DNA of 64,000 bases from an uncultured Dokdonella sp. (GTDB lineage: Bacteria > Pseudomonadota > Gammaproteobacteria > Xanthomonadales > Rhodanobacteraceae). Below, piece by piece: positions 1 through 8,126 of this stretch (its first letter is position 1; each line of letters begins with the position of its first letter). The stretch lies in the NCBI GenBank assembly GCA_934526015.1, contig CAKSZY010000005.1, forward strand, positions 1 to 64,000. Reading direction: 5' to 3'. The notes beneath the pieces were generated by a model, which had not been told where the DNA came from, made no database searches, and saw nothing but the letters and a program-made list of their open reading frames with translations. Made by a program: the position numbers and the translations under genes.

Positions 1-1
1 C

Positions 2-190
2 CTGGGATGGCGATATCATCGCCTCAGTGAGCAGGTAATCCACCTATCGGGCTGTTCAGATTTCCGGGGCCACTTCTTCGTGCTTGTGGATGGTGCAACG
101 CTCGCCAGCCTCATGATGGATCATGAGGTCGGTGTGTCGTCGCAGACCATTCGCCTTCCGAAGGTCGACAGTGACTACTTCGATGAGTAG
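2..190 (+). pseudogene. Remnant of an Mrr-type restriction endonuclease (C-terminal tail)
   Basis: The frame ending at the TAG at 188-190 encodes a tail with FFVLVDGATLASLMMDHEVG, then GVSSQTIRLPKVDSDYFDE. This matches the end of the Mrr catalytic domain family, where a 'vLIDG..La.LMi.h.vGV' segment precedes a terminal 'iDsDyFe'. Mrr proteins cleave modified DNA. Only about 45 residues look family-like; the residues upstream (positions 2-65) do not, and the window edge cuts the gene. I infer either a gene truncated by the window or a decayed remnant with a frameshift near 60-65. The next ORF start overlaps its stop. The family call is from pattern memory and was not searched. Confidence 0.55.
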
Positions 191-443
191 TGCGGCCAGG
201 CAGGAGCTAGCCGCGCTTGGTGGTAAACATGAGCGTGCCGTCGCCATCCTTCAGCAGGAGCGCAACGACGCCGTCTCGGGTCTCGCGGCGGCCAAGTCGA
301 ACGCAGCCGCGCAAAAGATCCGTGCCGACACGCTATAGCGTCAGCAAACGCAGCTATCGGAGCTTGCGGAGACCGTCCGGGGAGCCATCAAGGGAGCATT
401 GCTGGTCGCATCGCCAGAGCAAGCGCCGGGCGGAGACCACTGA
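183..443 (+). pseudogene. Coiled-coil ORF interrupted by an in-frame stop
   Basis: An ATG at 183 overlaps the stop of the Mrr-like remnant and opens a frame rich in Ala, Gln, Glu, Arg and Lys (QELAALGGKHERAVAILQQE and onwards), typical of a coiled coil. A TAG at 336-338 breaks it. The same frame then continues with equally coiled-coil-like sequence (RQQTQLSELAETVRGAIKGA) to a TGA at 441-443. The matching character on both sides of the stop suggests one protein of about 85 residues that acquired a nonsense mutation. I do not recognise the family. Plasmid or phage coiled-coil DNA-binding proteins have similar composition, but this is weak. Confidence 0.4.
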
Positions 444-548
444 GTGCAGTTCGTCTGCCGCGGACCGAGGCCGGGAAACCGTGCGCCGATCGCTGGCGAC
501 GAACCTGACGCACACCATCACAACTCCCGATGCGACCGCCACACATGA

Positions 549-707
549 AGCGGTGGCGATGGCGGTCAATGCGGCGACGTGACCTGGGTGGCCGAACTCC
601 TGCACGGCCAGGAAGAGCACGTGTTCGGCGATGCAGGCTTCACGGGTGCCGAGAAGCATGCCTCCAAGCGCGGCCGAACGTTCTGGATCGCCGAGCGGCG
701 CAGCGCG
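549..707 (+). mobile_element. Fragment of an IS5-family transposase
   Basis: This frame encodes GDVTWVAELLHGQEEHVFGD followed by AGFTGAEKHASKRGRTFWIA. IS5-group DDE transposases carry a 'DVt.a..LLHGeE..vFgDAGY.GveKR' block around the second catalytic Asp, so the D of FGDAGF should be that residue. There is no start, no N-terminal DDE domain and no terminal inverted repeat in view. A neighbouring frame just upstream (LTHTITTPDATATHEAVAMA, about 505-575) may be the preceding part after a frameshift. I infer an old insertion sequence relic, in keeping with the broken genes to its left. Confidence 0.6.
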
Positions 708-763
708 GCGCCACCCTGCAATCGCTGCGCCTCGATCCCTCTGCGCCCCTCCCCGAAACCCGC

Positions 764-788
764 GAGGCCGACCCACCGGGCCGGCCTC
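764..788 (-). terminator. Stem-loop after the outer membrane protein gene
   Basis: GAGGCCG at 764-770 pairs perfectly with CGGCCTC at 782-788 across an 11-base loop. It lies 30 bases beyond the stop of the minus-strand gene that ends at 819. There is no clear U tract, only GGTTTCGGG, so it is a weak intrinsic terminator candidate. Confidence 0.35.
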
Positions 789-818
789 TTGGGTTGCGGA
801 GAGCGGGAAGCGCAGGGA

Positions 819-1352
819 TCAGAAGTCGAAGCGCACCTGCAGCTGGGCGAGGTCGACGTCGACGTCGTCCATCTCGAAGCGGCTGTAGTCGCCGCGCAGG
901 GCGACGCGGTCGCTGAAGCGGTATTGCAGGCCGAGTCCGTAGGTCGGGTCGGATCCGTCGTCGTCGACGCGGCCGATGCCGGCGCTGCGCGCTTCGGCGT
1001 CCCAGTTGTGGATGCCGGCCTTGGCGTAGCCGGAGAACCGTTCGGTGAACGGCAGCGTGCCGACGGCGACCAGCGACCAGCTGTCGGATTCGAGCTTGCC
1101 GACGTTGCCGGTCAGGTCGACTTCGCCGAAATCGGTGTAGGCGGCTTCGACGCCGAAGTAGGGGTTGAACTGGTAGCCGCCGAACACCTGGAAACCGACG
1201 TCTTCGTCATCGGCGAACGGTTCGTCGACCATCGACTGGCCGACGCCGGCACCGGCGTAGAAGCCGCTCGGCTCGGCGGCGTGCAGGCCGGGCGAGAGCG
1301 CGCCGAGGGCGAGGGCGAATGCCGGCGCGAGCAGCAGGGCAGGCTTGTTCAT
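819..1352 (-). CDS. Outer membrane beta-barrel protein (OmpA-like/porin-type)
   Basis: The product has 177 residues. An N-terminal signal peptide (residues 1 to about 25, ending near GLHAAEP) is followed by alternating hydrophobic strands such as GFYAGAGVGQSMVD, VGFQVFGGYQFNPYFGVEAA and YTDFGEVDLTG. The last strand ends in an aromatic residue (LQVRFDF), the usual outer-membrane assembly signal. This is the pattern of the eight-stranded 'OmpA-like transmembrane' or OprF-type barrels found widely in Xanthomonadales. The ATG at 1350-1352 has a GGAG a few bases upstream, so I preferred it to the longer frame starting near 1460. A structural or surface role is likely, but the ligand is unknown. 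Confidence 0.8.
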   Translation of the reverse strand: MNKPALLLAPAFALALGALSPGLHAAEPSGFYAGAGVGQSMVDEPFADDEDVGFQVFGGYQFNPYFGVEAAYTDFGEVDLTGNVGKLESDSWSLVAVGTLPFTERFSGYAKAGIHNWDAEARSAGIGRVDDDGSDPTYGLGLQYRFSDRVALRGDYSRFEMDDVDVDLAQLQVRFDF

Positions 1353-1500
1353 GGAGGAGCTCCTTCTTGGAATGGATGCGAGGGATATCGCTGCCAGGAA
1401 GGATGGGGGCCGGCATCCGCGGGACCAGACGCCGGCATGCGGATGGAGTGTTTCCTGCACGCCGACAATCGATGCGGACGGTGCGGCCGCAGCGTTTGGA

Positions 1501-2397
1501 TCAGGACATGGGTTCGGCCAGCGTGCCGATTCTCGGCGGCAGCGGAATGAACTCCGCGTTGTCGAAGTCCGGCAGTTTCATGCGTCCCTCCGCCCAGTCG
1601 GCGCGCGCCTGCTCGATGCGTTCCTTCGACGAGGAGACGAAGTTCCAGTCGATGTAGCGCGGCCCGACCGGTTCGCCGCCGAGGGCCATGACGACGGCAT
1701 CGCTCCTCGCGGTGATCGTCGCCGCCTTGCCCGCGGCGAGCACGGCCATGCTGCCGGTTTCGATGCGCTGGCCGGCCACCTCGACGTCGCCGCGCGCCAC
1801 GTACACCGCGCGCTCGCCGTACTCGGGCGGCAGCGAGGTGCGCGCTCCGGCTTTCAGTTGCCAGTGCAGGTAGAACTGCGGGGAATCGACCGCGACCGGC
1901 GATTCCACGCCCGCCAGTCGCCCGGCGATCAGCCGTCCGGCAACGCCGTCGGCTTCGAACACCGGCAGCGCGGCGCTCGGGTAGTGCCAGAATCCCGGTT
2001 CGATTTCCTCGCGTTCGTCCGGCAGTGCCACCCAGGCCTGGATGCCGTCGAGCGGACCGCCGTGCCGGCGCAACTCCTCGAAGCGTTCGGAATGGGTGAT
2101 GCCGCGACCGGCCGTCATCCAGTTGACCTCGCCGGGGCGGATCGGCTGCTCCGAGGCGACGCTGTCGCGATGCATGATCTCGCCGTCGAACAGGTAGGTG
2201 ATCGTCGACAGGCCGATGTGCGGATGCGGGCGGACGTCGGCCTCGCGCGGCAGCTGGCCGGCCTCGATCTGCTTGGGTCCCATGCGGTCGAAGAAGATGT
2301 ACGGCCCGACCATGCGCCGCCTGGCGAACGGCAGCACGCGACCGACTTCGAAGGCGCCGAGATCGCGGCAGCGTTGCGGGATGACGAGTTCGATCAT
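1501..2397 (-). CDS. Pirin family protein
   Basis: The 298-residue protein is a bicupin of the pirin family. The N-terminal cupin carries the metal-binding pattern PHPHIGLSTITYLFDGEI, then HRDS and the MTAGRGITHSE motif with further His and Glu ligands. The C-terminal domain carries YGERAVYVARGDVEVAGQ and ends with the conserved GGEPVGPRYIDWNFVSSSKE block. Bacterial pirins bind iron or another metal; some are quercetinases and others act as regulators, so the substrate is not predictable here. GGAG lies eight bases before the ATG. Length and motif order are normal for the family. Confidence 0.93.
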   Translation of the reverse strand: MIELVIPQRCRDLGAFEVGRVLPFARRRMVGPYIFFDRMGPKQIEAGQLPREADVRPHPHIGLSTITYLFDGEIMHRDSVASEQPIRPGEVNWMTAGRGITHSERFEELRRHGGPLDGIQAWVALPDEREEIEPGFWHYPSAALPVFEADGVAGRLIAGRLAGVESPVAVDSPQFYLHWQLKAGARTSLPPEYGERAVYVARGDVEVAGQRIETGSMAVLAAGKAATITARSDAVVMALGGEPVGPRYIDWNFVSSSKERIEQARADWAEGRMKLPDFDNAEFIPLPPRIGTLAEPMS

Positions 2398-2735
2398 GAG
2401 CGTTTCTCCGGATGATTCGATCCGACGGCGCTTGCCGGCAAGGCGGCCGCAGCCGTCGCAGGCAGCGCCACGCATCCGGCCCGCTGCCGAGGTTCTTCCT
2501 GCGCGGCGCGCGTTGCCGGCCCACAGTACATCAGCACGCCGCGGGAGGTGTGGCCGCCGACCCGGCGGACATGAACCGGCGATGTCGCCGCTTCGTCGGT
2601 GGCGTTCACGACGAGCGCACGACAATCGGCGCGAACGCGAGCGTCGTGACGAGGGCGACCGAAGCGTTCCGGCGTTGCCGCAACACCTGCCTGCGCGGCG
2701 CCGACGCGCGCATTGCAGCCAACGAGGAGACCGCC
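2398..2735. other. Intergenic region, no gene seen
   Basis: This stretch lies between the divergent pirin gene and the small ORF at 2736 and should hold both promoters. Open frames run through it on both strands, but they are GC-driven and show no family pattern or clear ribosome binding site. I see no repeat or strong hairpin. Confidence 0.5.
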
Positions 2736-2942
2736 ATGAACGATCGCAGCGGGTCAGCGAACGCCGCAGCCGGCACCGCGACGCACGCGGGAAAGCCGGA
2801 CGATCCGCGCCGGGAGCCGCGCCCCGGCTACGCCGAGCCGGAACTGAAGCCGAAGCGCCATCCACCGAAGGCACCCGGCGAAGGCGGCCCGTTCGAGCCA
2901 CAGAACAATCCGCGCCGCAAGCCCGGCCGGCAGAACGGCTGA
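2736..2942 (+). CDS. Small disordered basic protein of unknown function
   Basis: The ATG at 2736 follows a good Shine-Dalgarno (GAGGAGA) and opens a 68-residue frame ending at TGA 2940-2942. The product lacks hydrophobic segments. It is rich in Pro, Arg, Lys, Gly and Glu, with stretches such as RPGYAEPELKPKRHPPKAPG and PFEPQNNPRRKPGRQNG, so it is predicted to be unstructured. The frame stays open upstream to 2412, but the ribosome binding site supports the short form. I recognise no domain. It could be a nucleic-acid-binding or stress peptide, which is speculation. Confidence 0.55.
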   Translation: MNDRSGSANAAAGTATHAGKPDDPRREPRPGYAEPELKPKRHPPKAPGEGGPFEPQNNPRRKPGRQNG

Positions 2943-3043
2943 GCCCGGTCTTGCCGTTGTCGTCGGGTCGAAGTCCGTGCCGCGTCGCACGCGTTGAGAT
3001 CGCTGCCACCGAAGGTCGCGCACGTTTCCACAGGGGGAACGTG

Positions 3044-4993
3044 ATGCGGAGCTGCACCGAACCATGGTCGACGCCGGTCGCGCGCGCAAGCGCGCTGCCG
3101 GCCAGCGTGCGCGCGCGGGTGTGGGTGGACGCAGCGCACTTCTTCTCGCGCAGCGATGCGCAGGCGCACGCCTGGTTGTGGCTGCATCGGCAGGATGGCC
3201 GCGTGCAGGCGATCCGCCTGCACCGCGATTGCGCCGGCCACGACGAACGGATTGCAGCCCTGGTCGACGCGCTGGACGCTGCCGGCGGGCGGCCCGGCCC
3301 GCTCGCGCTGGCGGGCGGCCTGCAGGCCTGGCTGCTGCCGGCTGCGCCGGTGGTGCCGGTGCCGCGCTGGCAGGTGTCGTGGGGCCATCCCTTGCAGCGC
3401 GCGATCCGCGCCTTCGCCGCCGGCCTCGATGAGGACGTGCTGCACGCGCTCGGCGATCTCGAAGTGCGCGGCGCGTACTTCGGCTCGGCGGCGAACTACA
3501 ACCGCCTGGCGACGCTGGCGGAACCGGTGCGTTCGCATCGCCTGCAGGCATTGGCCCGCTTCGCACCGCTGGTGGCGCCGGCGCTGCTCGACGGGTTCGA
3601 GCGCGCCGACCTGTTTGCCGACGGCGATCGCGACGGCGGGGCGATGCCGCCGGATGCCGATGCCGAGCTGCTCGATGCGATCGACCGCGGCCGCGACCTG
3701 ATCGGCGCGCTGGCACGCCACCATCGACTGGGCCGTTCGCTGGTGCGCGGTCCCTTGTGCAGCGAGCCCTGGAGCACCGGGGCCATTCCCGCGGATGCCC
3801 TCTACCTGCTCGATGCCCTGCCGGCCACGGCACGGCCGTCGCGCGTGCACGAGGTCGAATCGCGCCTGGAGCCGCTGCGCGCGTTGCCGGTGCCGTTGCG
3901 CAACCGCAGCGACCGGGAATGGCTTGCGCAGTGTTTCCGCCACGGTTGGGAACCGGCCTGGCAGCGCCTGGATGCGCTCGAAGCCAACCTGCCGGCGGCC
4001 ATGCGCGACACCCGCGACTTCCTCAATGCCGCGCTCGACCAGACCCCGTTGCCGGAGCTGCTGGAGGGGCTCGGTCGCGAAGACCTCGCCTGCGCCTGGC
4101 TGGAGCGGCGCGGGCTGGAGTCGCTGCTGCGGGCTTCCGCGCGCTGGCACCGGCAGCCGCTCGAGGAGTTGCCGCTGCCACCCGCGCCGGGACCGGTGGA
4201 GACCCTCGAGCGTGCCTTCGACGAACTCGAACTCGTGGGCGGCCGCATCGAGGAACTGCTGACCCGGGCAGCCCTCGTCGAGGAGGGCGAACGCATGCAT
4301 CACTGCGTGGCCGACTACTGGGACGATTGCATCACCGAAGGCCAGCGCATCGTCCGCCTGGAAGCTCCATGGGGCGAACGCGCCACGGCCACCTTCGAAC
4401 TGCAGACCGTCGCCGGCGGCGAACTGCGCTACCGGCTGGCGCAACTGGGCGGCGTCGGCAACGCGAGGGCTTCGGCCAGCATGGATCATCTCGCCCACCA
4501 GCTCACCGACCTGTTCAACGCCCCGGAACTCCGCCAGCGTCACCGGCGCATCGCCGACGCCGCGGAAGCGGCCCGCCACCATGCCGGCCATTCGCCGCGC
4601 CCGCGACGCAGCGTGCGCCGGCTCGACCGGCGTTCGCGCGACGAACTGGCGCGGGTGCTGGCGTGGTGCGCACGCGAGGGCGCCGCCGCGCACGGCGGTG
4701 AGCCGCTGTTCGCCGGCGCGATCGCCGGTTTCCGCCACGGCGAAGGCGGACGCCTGCTCGGTCGCTTGCGGGTCGGCGATCCGCTCGGCCTCGTGCGCGA
4801 AGCGGACAATCCGCACGACCGGCTCGCCGTGCGCGTCGACTGGCGTGGCCGCAAGCTCGGTTATGTGCCGCGCGCCGACAATGCCGCCATCGCGCGCCTG
4901 CTCGACGCCGGCGAAGCCCTCACGGCGCGGGTCAGCGACCTGCAACCGGCACACACTTGGGATCCGGTGGAGATGGAGATCGACCGCGCCTAG
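3044..4993 (+). CDS. PcfJ-like protein fused to a C-terminal HIRAN domain
   Basis: The 649-residue protein has three parts. Residues 1 to about 390 are Leu- and Arg-rich, helical and not recognised. Around residues 385-500 lies a PcfJ-type segment with the hallmark MHHCVADYWDDC (MHHC at 418-421), followed by a beta-rich stretch (TATFELQTVAGGELRYRLAQ). Residues about 553-640 form a clear HIRAN domain, with READNPHDRLAVRVDWRGRK then LGYVPRADN. HIRAN domains bind 3' DNA ends or damaged DNA in SWI/SNF helicases and also occur alone in bacteria. PcfJ-like proteins are linked to plasmids and phages. The ATG follows AGGGGGAA. Its TAG stop lies inside the left arm of the palindromic element beginning at 4990. 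The role is unknown; DNA repair or mobile-element defence is a guess. Confidence 0.75.
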   Translation: MRSCTEPWSTPVARASALPASVRARVWVDAAHFFSRSDAQAHAWLWLHRQDGRVQAIRLHRDCAGHDERIAALVDALDAAGGRPGPLALAGGLQAWLLPAAPVVPVPRWQVSWGHPLQRAIRAFAAGLDEDVLHALGDLEVRGAYFGSAANYNRLATLAEPVRSHRLQALARFAPLVAPALLDGFERADLFADGDRDGGAMPPDADAELLDAIDRGRDLIGALARHHRLGRSLVRGPLCSEPWSTGAIPADALYLLDALPATARPSRVHEVESRLEPLRALPVPLRNRSDREWLAQCFRHGWEPAWQRLDALEANLPAAMRDTRDFLNAALDQTPLPELLEGLGREDLACAWLERRGLESLLRASARWHRQPLEELPLPPAPGPVETLERAFDELELVGGRIEELLTRAALVEEGERMHHCVADYWDDCITEGQRIVRLEAPWGERATATFELQTVAGGELRYRLAQLGGVGNARASASMDHLAHQLTDLFNAPELRQRHRRIADAAEAARHHAGHSPRPRRSVRRLDRRSRDELARVLAWCAREGAAAHGGEPLFAGAIAGFRHGEGGRLLGRLRVGDPLGLVREADNPHDRLAVRVDWRGRKLGYVPRADNAAIARLLDAGEALTARVSDLQPAHTWDPVEMEIDRA

Positions 4994-5280
4994 GGATGCT
5001 CTGAACCAGTCTGCGCATGCGGCATGATGTCCACGAGGCTCGCCCGGTGGTGTGCGTGGCGCCGCCCAGGCGGGTTGCCTGGGCAAGCCGCGCGCGCCGG
5101 CGGGAGGGCCTCGTGGACATCACCCCGTCATTGGATTCAAGCAGTTGGGGCCGCACTGCCTGCGCGCAGCTCCGCGGCGGGTCGACTCGACAGACGGCCA
5201 GTCTGCCTTCGTCGCCCCACCTCGATCTGCGCGCAGGCAGTGCGGTGACGCATGTGCAGACTTGTTCAGAACATCCCTAG
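4990..5280. repeat. Nested palindromic element (MITE-like or structured RNA)
   Basis: Outer arms at 4990-5024 and 5246-5280 are inverted copies matching at 31 of 35 positions (CTAGGGATGYTCTGAACMAG at each outer end). Inside are two perfect inverted repeats: 14 bp at 5026-5039 with 5108-5121 (GATGTCCACGAGGC), and 19 bp at 5151-5169 with 5227-5245 (CCGCACTGCCTGCGCGCAG). Each encloses a smaller hairpin: 8 bp at 5064-5071 with 5077-5084, and CAGAC/GTCTG at 5191-5205. The whole therefore folds as a closed stem with two branched arms. It has no ORF of its own. Its left arm supplies the stop codon of the PcfJ-HIRAN gene, and its right arm ends 59 bases before the kinase start. Confidence 0.85.
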
Positions 5281-5339
5281 AATCCGTTGCCCGCGCCGGC
5301 ATTCTCCGGCGCTCCTCCCTGGCGTACGGGGCCTGCCGC

Positions 5340-8090
5340 GTGACGACACCGTTCCTCGACCGCTACGCCGACGACTTCGAGCGCCTGCGCCTGCTGCCTG
5401 CGGCGCAGCGCGAGGCGGCGCTCGCCGCGCTCGACATGAGCGACGACGAGCGCACGCTGTTGCGCCGCCTGCTCGATGCCGATGCCGACACCCGCGACCC
5501 GCTGGCGCAGTCGCTGGCCGACGGCGCGATGCGCCTCGCCGATGCGCGGGTGGAACGGCTCGGCCCGTACCGCCTGCTGCGCGAGCTCGGCGCCGGCGGC
5601 ATGGGCACGGTGTTCCTCGCCGAACGCGTCGACGGCGGCTTCACCCAGCAGGTGGCGATCAAGCTGCTGCGCGGCTTTCCGACCCGCGAAGGCCTGCGCC
5701 GCCTGCGCCAGGAGCGGCAGATCCTCGCCGGCCTCGATCATCCGAACATCGCCCGCCTGCTCGATGGCGGCGAGACCGGCGAGCAGCAGCCGTGGCTGGC
5801 GCTGGAATACGTCGACGGCCTCGACCTGCTCGATTACGCCGCCCGCCATGCGCCGCGCCTCGCCGCGCGCCTCGCCCTGTTCGATGCGGTGCTCGATGCG
5901 GTCGGCCACGCCCATCGTCACCTGATCGTGCACCGCGACCTCAAGCCGGCCAACGTGCTGGTCAATCGCGCCGGCGAGGTCAAGCTGCTCGACTTCGGCA
6001 TTGCCCGCCTGGTCGATCTCGACGGCGATTCGCAACGCCAGACCTCGACGCGCATCTTCAGCGCCGGCTATGCCAGCCCGGAACAGCGCGACGGTCGCGC
6101 GGTGACCACGGCCAGCGACCTCTACGGCCTCGGCGTGCTGTTGCGCGAACTGGTCGGCGGACGTGATGGCGGCGCGCGCACGCCACCGCCGTTGCCGATC
6201 GACGCCGAACTCGGCGGCATCATCGCCAAGGCGACCGACGAGGAGCCGGCGCGCCGCTACGCGAGCGCCGGCGAGATGCGCGACGACATCGCCGCCTACC
6301 TTGCCGGCCGGCCGGTGCGCGCGGCGCGGATGACGCGCGCCTACCGACTGCGCAAGTTCCTCGGGCGTCACCGCGGCTGGGTGGCGGCCGGCATCGTCGC
6401 ACTGCTCGCACTCGGCCTGTTCGTCTGGCAGCTCGAGCACGAGCGCACGCGCGCGGTCCTCGCCGAAGAGGTGGCGCAGCAGGCGCGAGAGGCCTCCGAG
6501 CGCGACGCGCAACGCGCGCAGGCCGCGCTCGGTTTCCTCACCGAGGCGTTCGCCGCCGCCGCGCCCGACCAGGCCCTGAGTGCCACCGTCAGCGTGCGCG
6601 ACCTGCTCGACCAGGCGCGCGCGAAGCTCGACGCGCAGGGGCTCGATGCATCCGTCGCCCGCTCGATGCAGCGCCTGCTCGGCGGACTCTACGAGGCCCT
6701 CGGCGATACCCGCGAGGCGATCGAGGCGATGACGCGCGGGCTGGCCGGAGTCGAACCGGCGGATCGCGTCGAGGCGCTGGCGCTGGCCGAGGACCTCGAC
6801 CGCTACGCCAACCTGCTCGGCAGCGCCGATCGCCACGAGGAGGCGCGTGCCGCCGTGCAGCGCTCGGCCGGCCTGCGCGCGCGTTTCGCCGCGGGCGACG
6901 TCGACGAGCACGCGCGCAACCTCGTGGCGCAGGCGTTCCTGCTGCACAACGCCGGCGAGGACGCGAAAGCGATCCCGCTGCTGAAGGAAGCGATCCTGCG
7001 CCCGCAGGCGGCAGCGCCGTTGCCGCACGCGCTGGCCATGAAGATCCTGCCGATGCTGGCCTCGCTGCTGGTCGCCAATGGCGACTGCGAGGAAGCGCTG
7101 GCGGTTGCCGCGGACGGGCTCGAGCGGATCGCCATGCTGCCGGCGAACGCGCCGCTGCGGCTGCAGTTGATGCGCGAGCAGGCTTCCGCGCAGCGCGCCT
7201 GCGGACGCGCTGCCGAGGCGGAAGCGATCCTGCGCGATCTCATCGAGCGCCAGCGCACGCTGACCGGCGCCGGCGGCCTGTCGATGATGCAGCTCAGCAA
7301 CGAACTCGCCCTCGCGCTGAAGGACAACGGCCGTTTCCGCGAGGCGGCAGCGATCCTGCTGCAAATGCCGGCGCCGGAGAACGAGGGGCCATTCAACCAG
7401 GCGGTCATCCTCGGCAACCTCGCCAGTTCGCTGGAGGATGCCGGCGACTACGTGCAGGCCATGCGTTTCCATGCGCAGGCCCGCGCCGCGGTCGAACGCG
7501 GCGGCTTCGACGCCGACAGCGACATCCGCCGCCGCGTCGAGCGCAACGAGGCGCGCACCCTGGCGATGGTCGGCCAGGCCGGGCGCGCAGTGGCGATGCT
7601 CGAGGATCTGCGCGGGCGCGCGCGCCGCGTCGACGGCGAAGGCTCGTTCGAGTACGCGATGGTGACCTGGCAGCTCGCCCTCGCCGAGCGACGCGCCGGT
7701 CATCCCGAAGGTGCGCTCGGACTTGCCGAAGAAGCCGAACGGGCCTGGTCGGCGATCGTGCCGCCGGGTCACCGCATCTTCGCCCATGCGCATCGCCTGC
7801 GCGGCGCGCTGGCCATGGACCAGGGCAGGGTGGACGACGCCGAACGCGAGTTCGCTGCGGCCGGCCGCGTGTTCGAGGCCGGCGAGGCGCTGGCCGTCGA
7901 ACTCGCCACCGTGCGCAGCGAGCAGGCCGAGGTCCTGCGTCGCCAGGGCCGGCCCGGCGAGGCACGCGAGCGGATTGCCGCGGCGATGCCGGTGCTGCGC
8001 GAGGCGTACCTGCCGACCCAGCTCTGGCGCGCCGATGCCGAACGCACGGCCGCCGCGCTCGGTATGGCGCCGGCCGCCGCCGGCGAGTGA
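5340..8090 (+). CDS. Membrane-anchored Ser/Thr protein kinase with C-terminal TPR-type repeats
   Basis: The 916-residue product carries a complete Hanks-type kinase domain at about residues 74-330: glycine loop GAGGMG at 84-89, ATP-binding Lys108 (VAIKLL), catalytic HRDLKPAN with Asp200, DFGIARL, and a SAGYASPEQ activation segment. One transmembrane helix (residues about 346-365, WVAAGIVALLALGLFVWQ) follows, then some 540 residues of Ala/Leu/Arg-rich helical repeats typical of TPR domains. The topology puts the kinase in the cytoplasm and the repeats in the periplasm. Such kinase-TPR proteins are numerous in Rhodanobacteraceae and often pair with an ECF sigma factor, but none is adjacent here. 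The GTG start at 5340 is the first plausible one after the palindromic element; its ribosome binding site is weak. Confidence 0.9.
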   Translation: MTTPFLDRYADDFERLRLLPAAQREAALAALDMSDDERTLLRRLLDADADTRDPLAQSLADGAMRLADARVERLGPYRLLRELGAGGMGTVFLAERVDGGFTQQVAIKLLRGFPTREGLRRLRQERQILAGLDHPNIARLLDGGETGEQQPWLALEYVDGLDLLDYAARHAPRLAARLALFDAVLDAVGHAHRHLIVHRDLKPANVLVNRAGEVKLLDFGIARLVDLDGDSQRQTSTRIFSAGYASPEQRDGRAVTTASDLYGLGVLLRELVGGRDGGARTPPPLPIDAELGGIIAKATDEEPARRYASAGEMRDDIAAYLAGRPVRAARMTRAYRLRKFLGRHRGWVAAGIVALLALGLFVWQLEHERTRAVLAEEVAQQAREASERDAQRAQAALGFLTEAFAAAAPDQALSATVSVRDLLDQARAKLDAQGLDASVARSMQRLLGGLYEALGDTREAIEAMTRGLAGVEPADRVEALALAEDLDRYANLLGSADRHEEARAAVQRSAGLRARFAAGDVDEHARNLVAQAFLLHNAGEDAKAIPLLKEAILRPQAAAPLPHALAMKILPMLASLLVANGDCEEALAVAADGLERIAMLPANAPLRLQLMREQASAQRACGRAAEAEAILRDLIERQRTLTGAGGLSMMQLSNELALALKDNGRFREAAAILLQMPAPENEGPFNQAVILGNLASSLEDAGDYVQAMRFHAQARAAVERGGFDADSDIRRRVERNEARTLAMVGQAGRAVAMLEDLRGRARRVDGEGSFEYAMVTWQLALAERRAGHPEGALGLAEEAERAWSAIVPPGHRIFAHAHRLRGALAMDQGRVDDAEREFAAAGRVFEAGEALAVELATVRSEQAEVLRRQGRPGEARERIAAAMPVLREAYLPTQLWRADAERTAAALGMAPAAAGE

Positions 8091-8126
8091 GCGCGCCGCG
8101 ACAGCCCCGCAACCGGAGTCGCGTGC

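Noticed and set aside
579..1550. Long plus-strand ORF of 323 codons
   Set aside because: Most of it is the mirror frame of the outer-membrane protein gene at 819-1352. Only its first part (to about 707) resembles an IS5 transposase, so the rest is GC-driven open frame.
2394..2609. Minus-strand 71-codon ORF upstream of the pirin gene
   Set aside because: No family-like sequence and no clear ribosome binding site; it overlaps the likely promoter region of the pirin gene.
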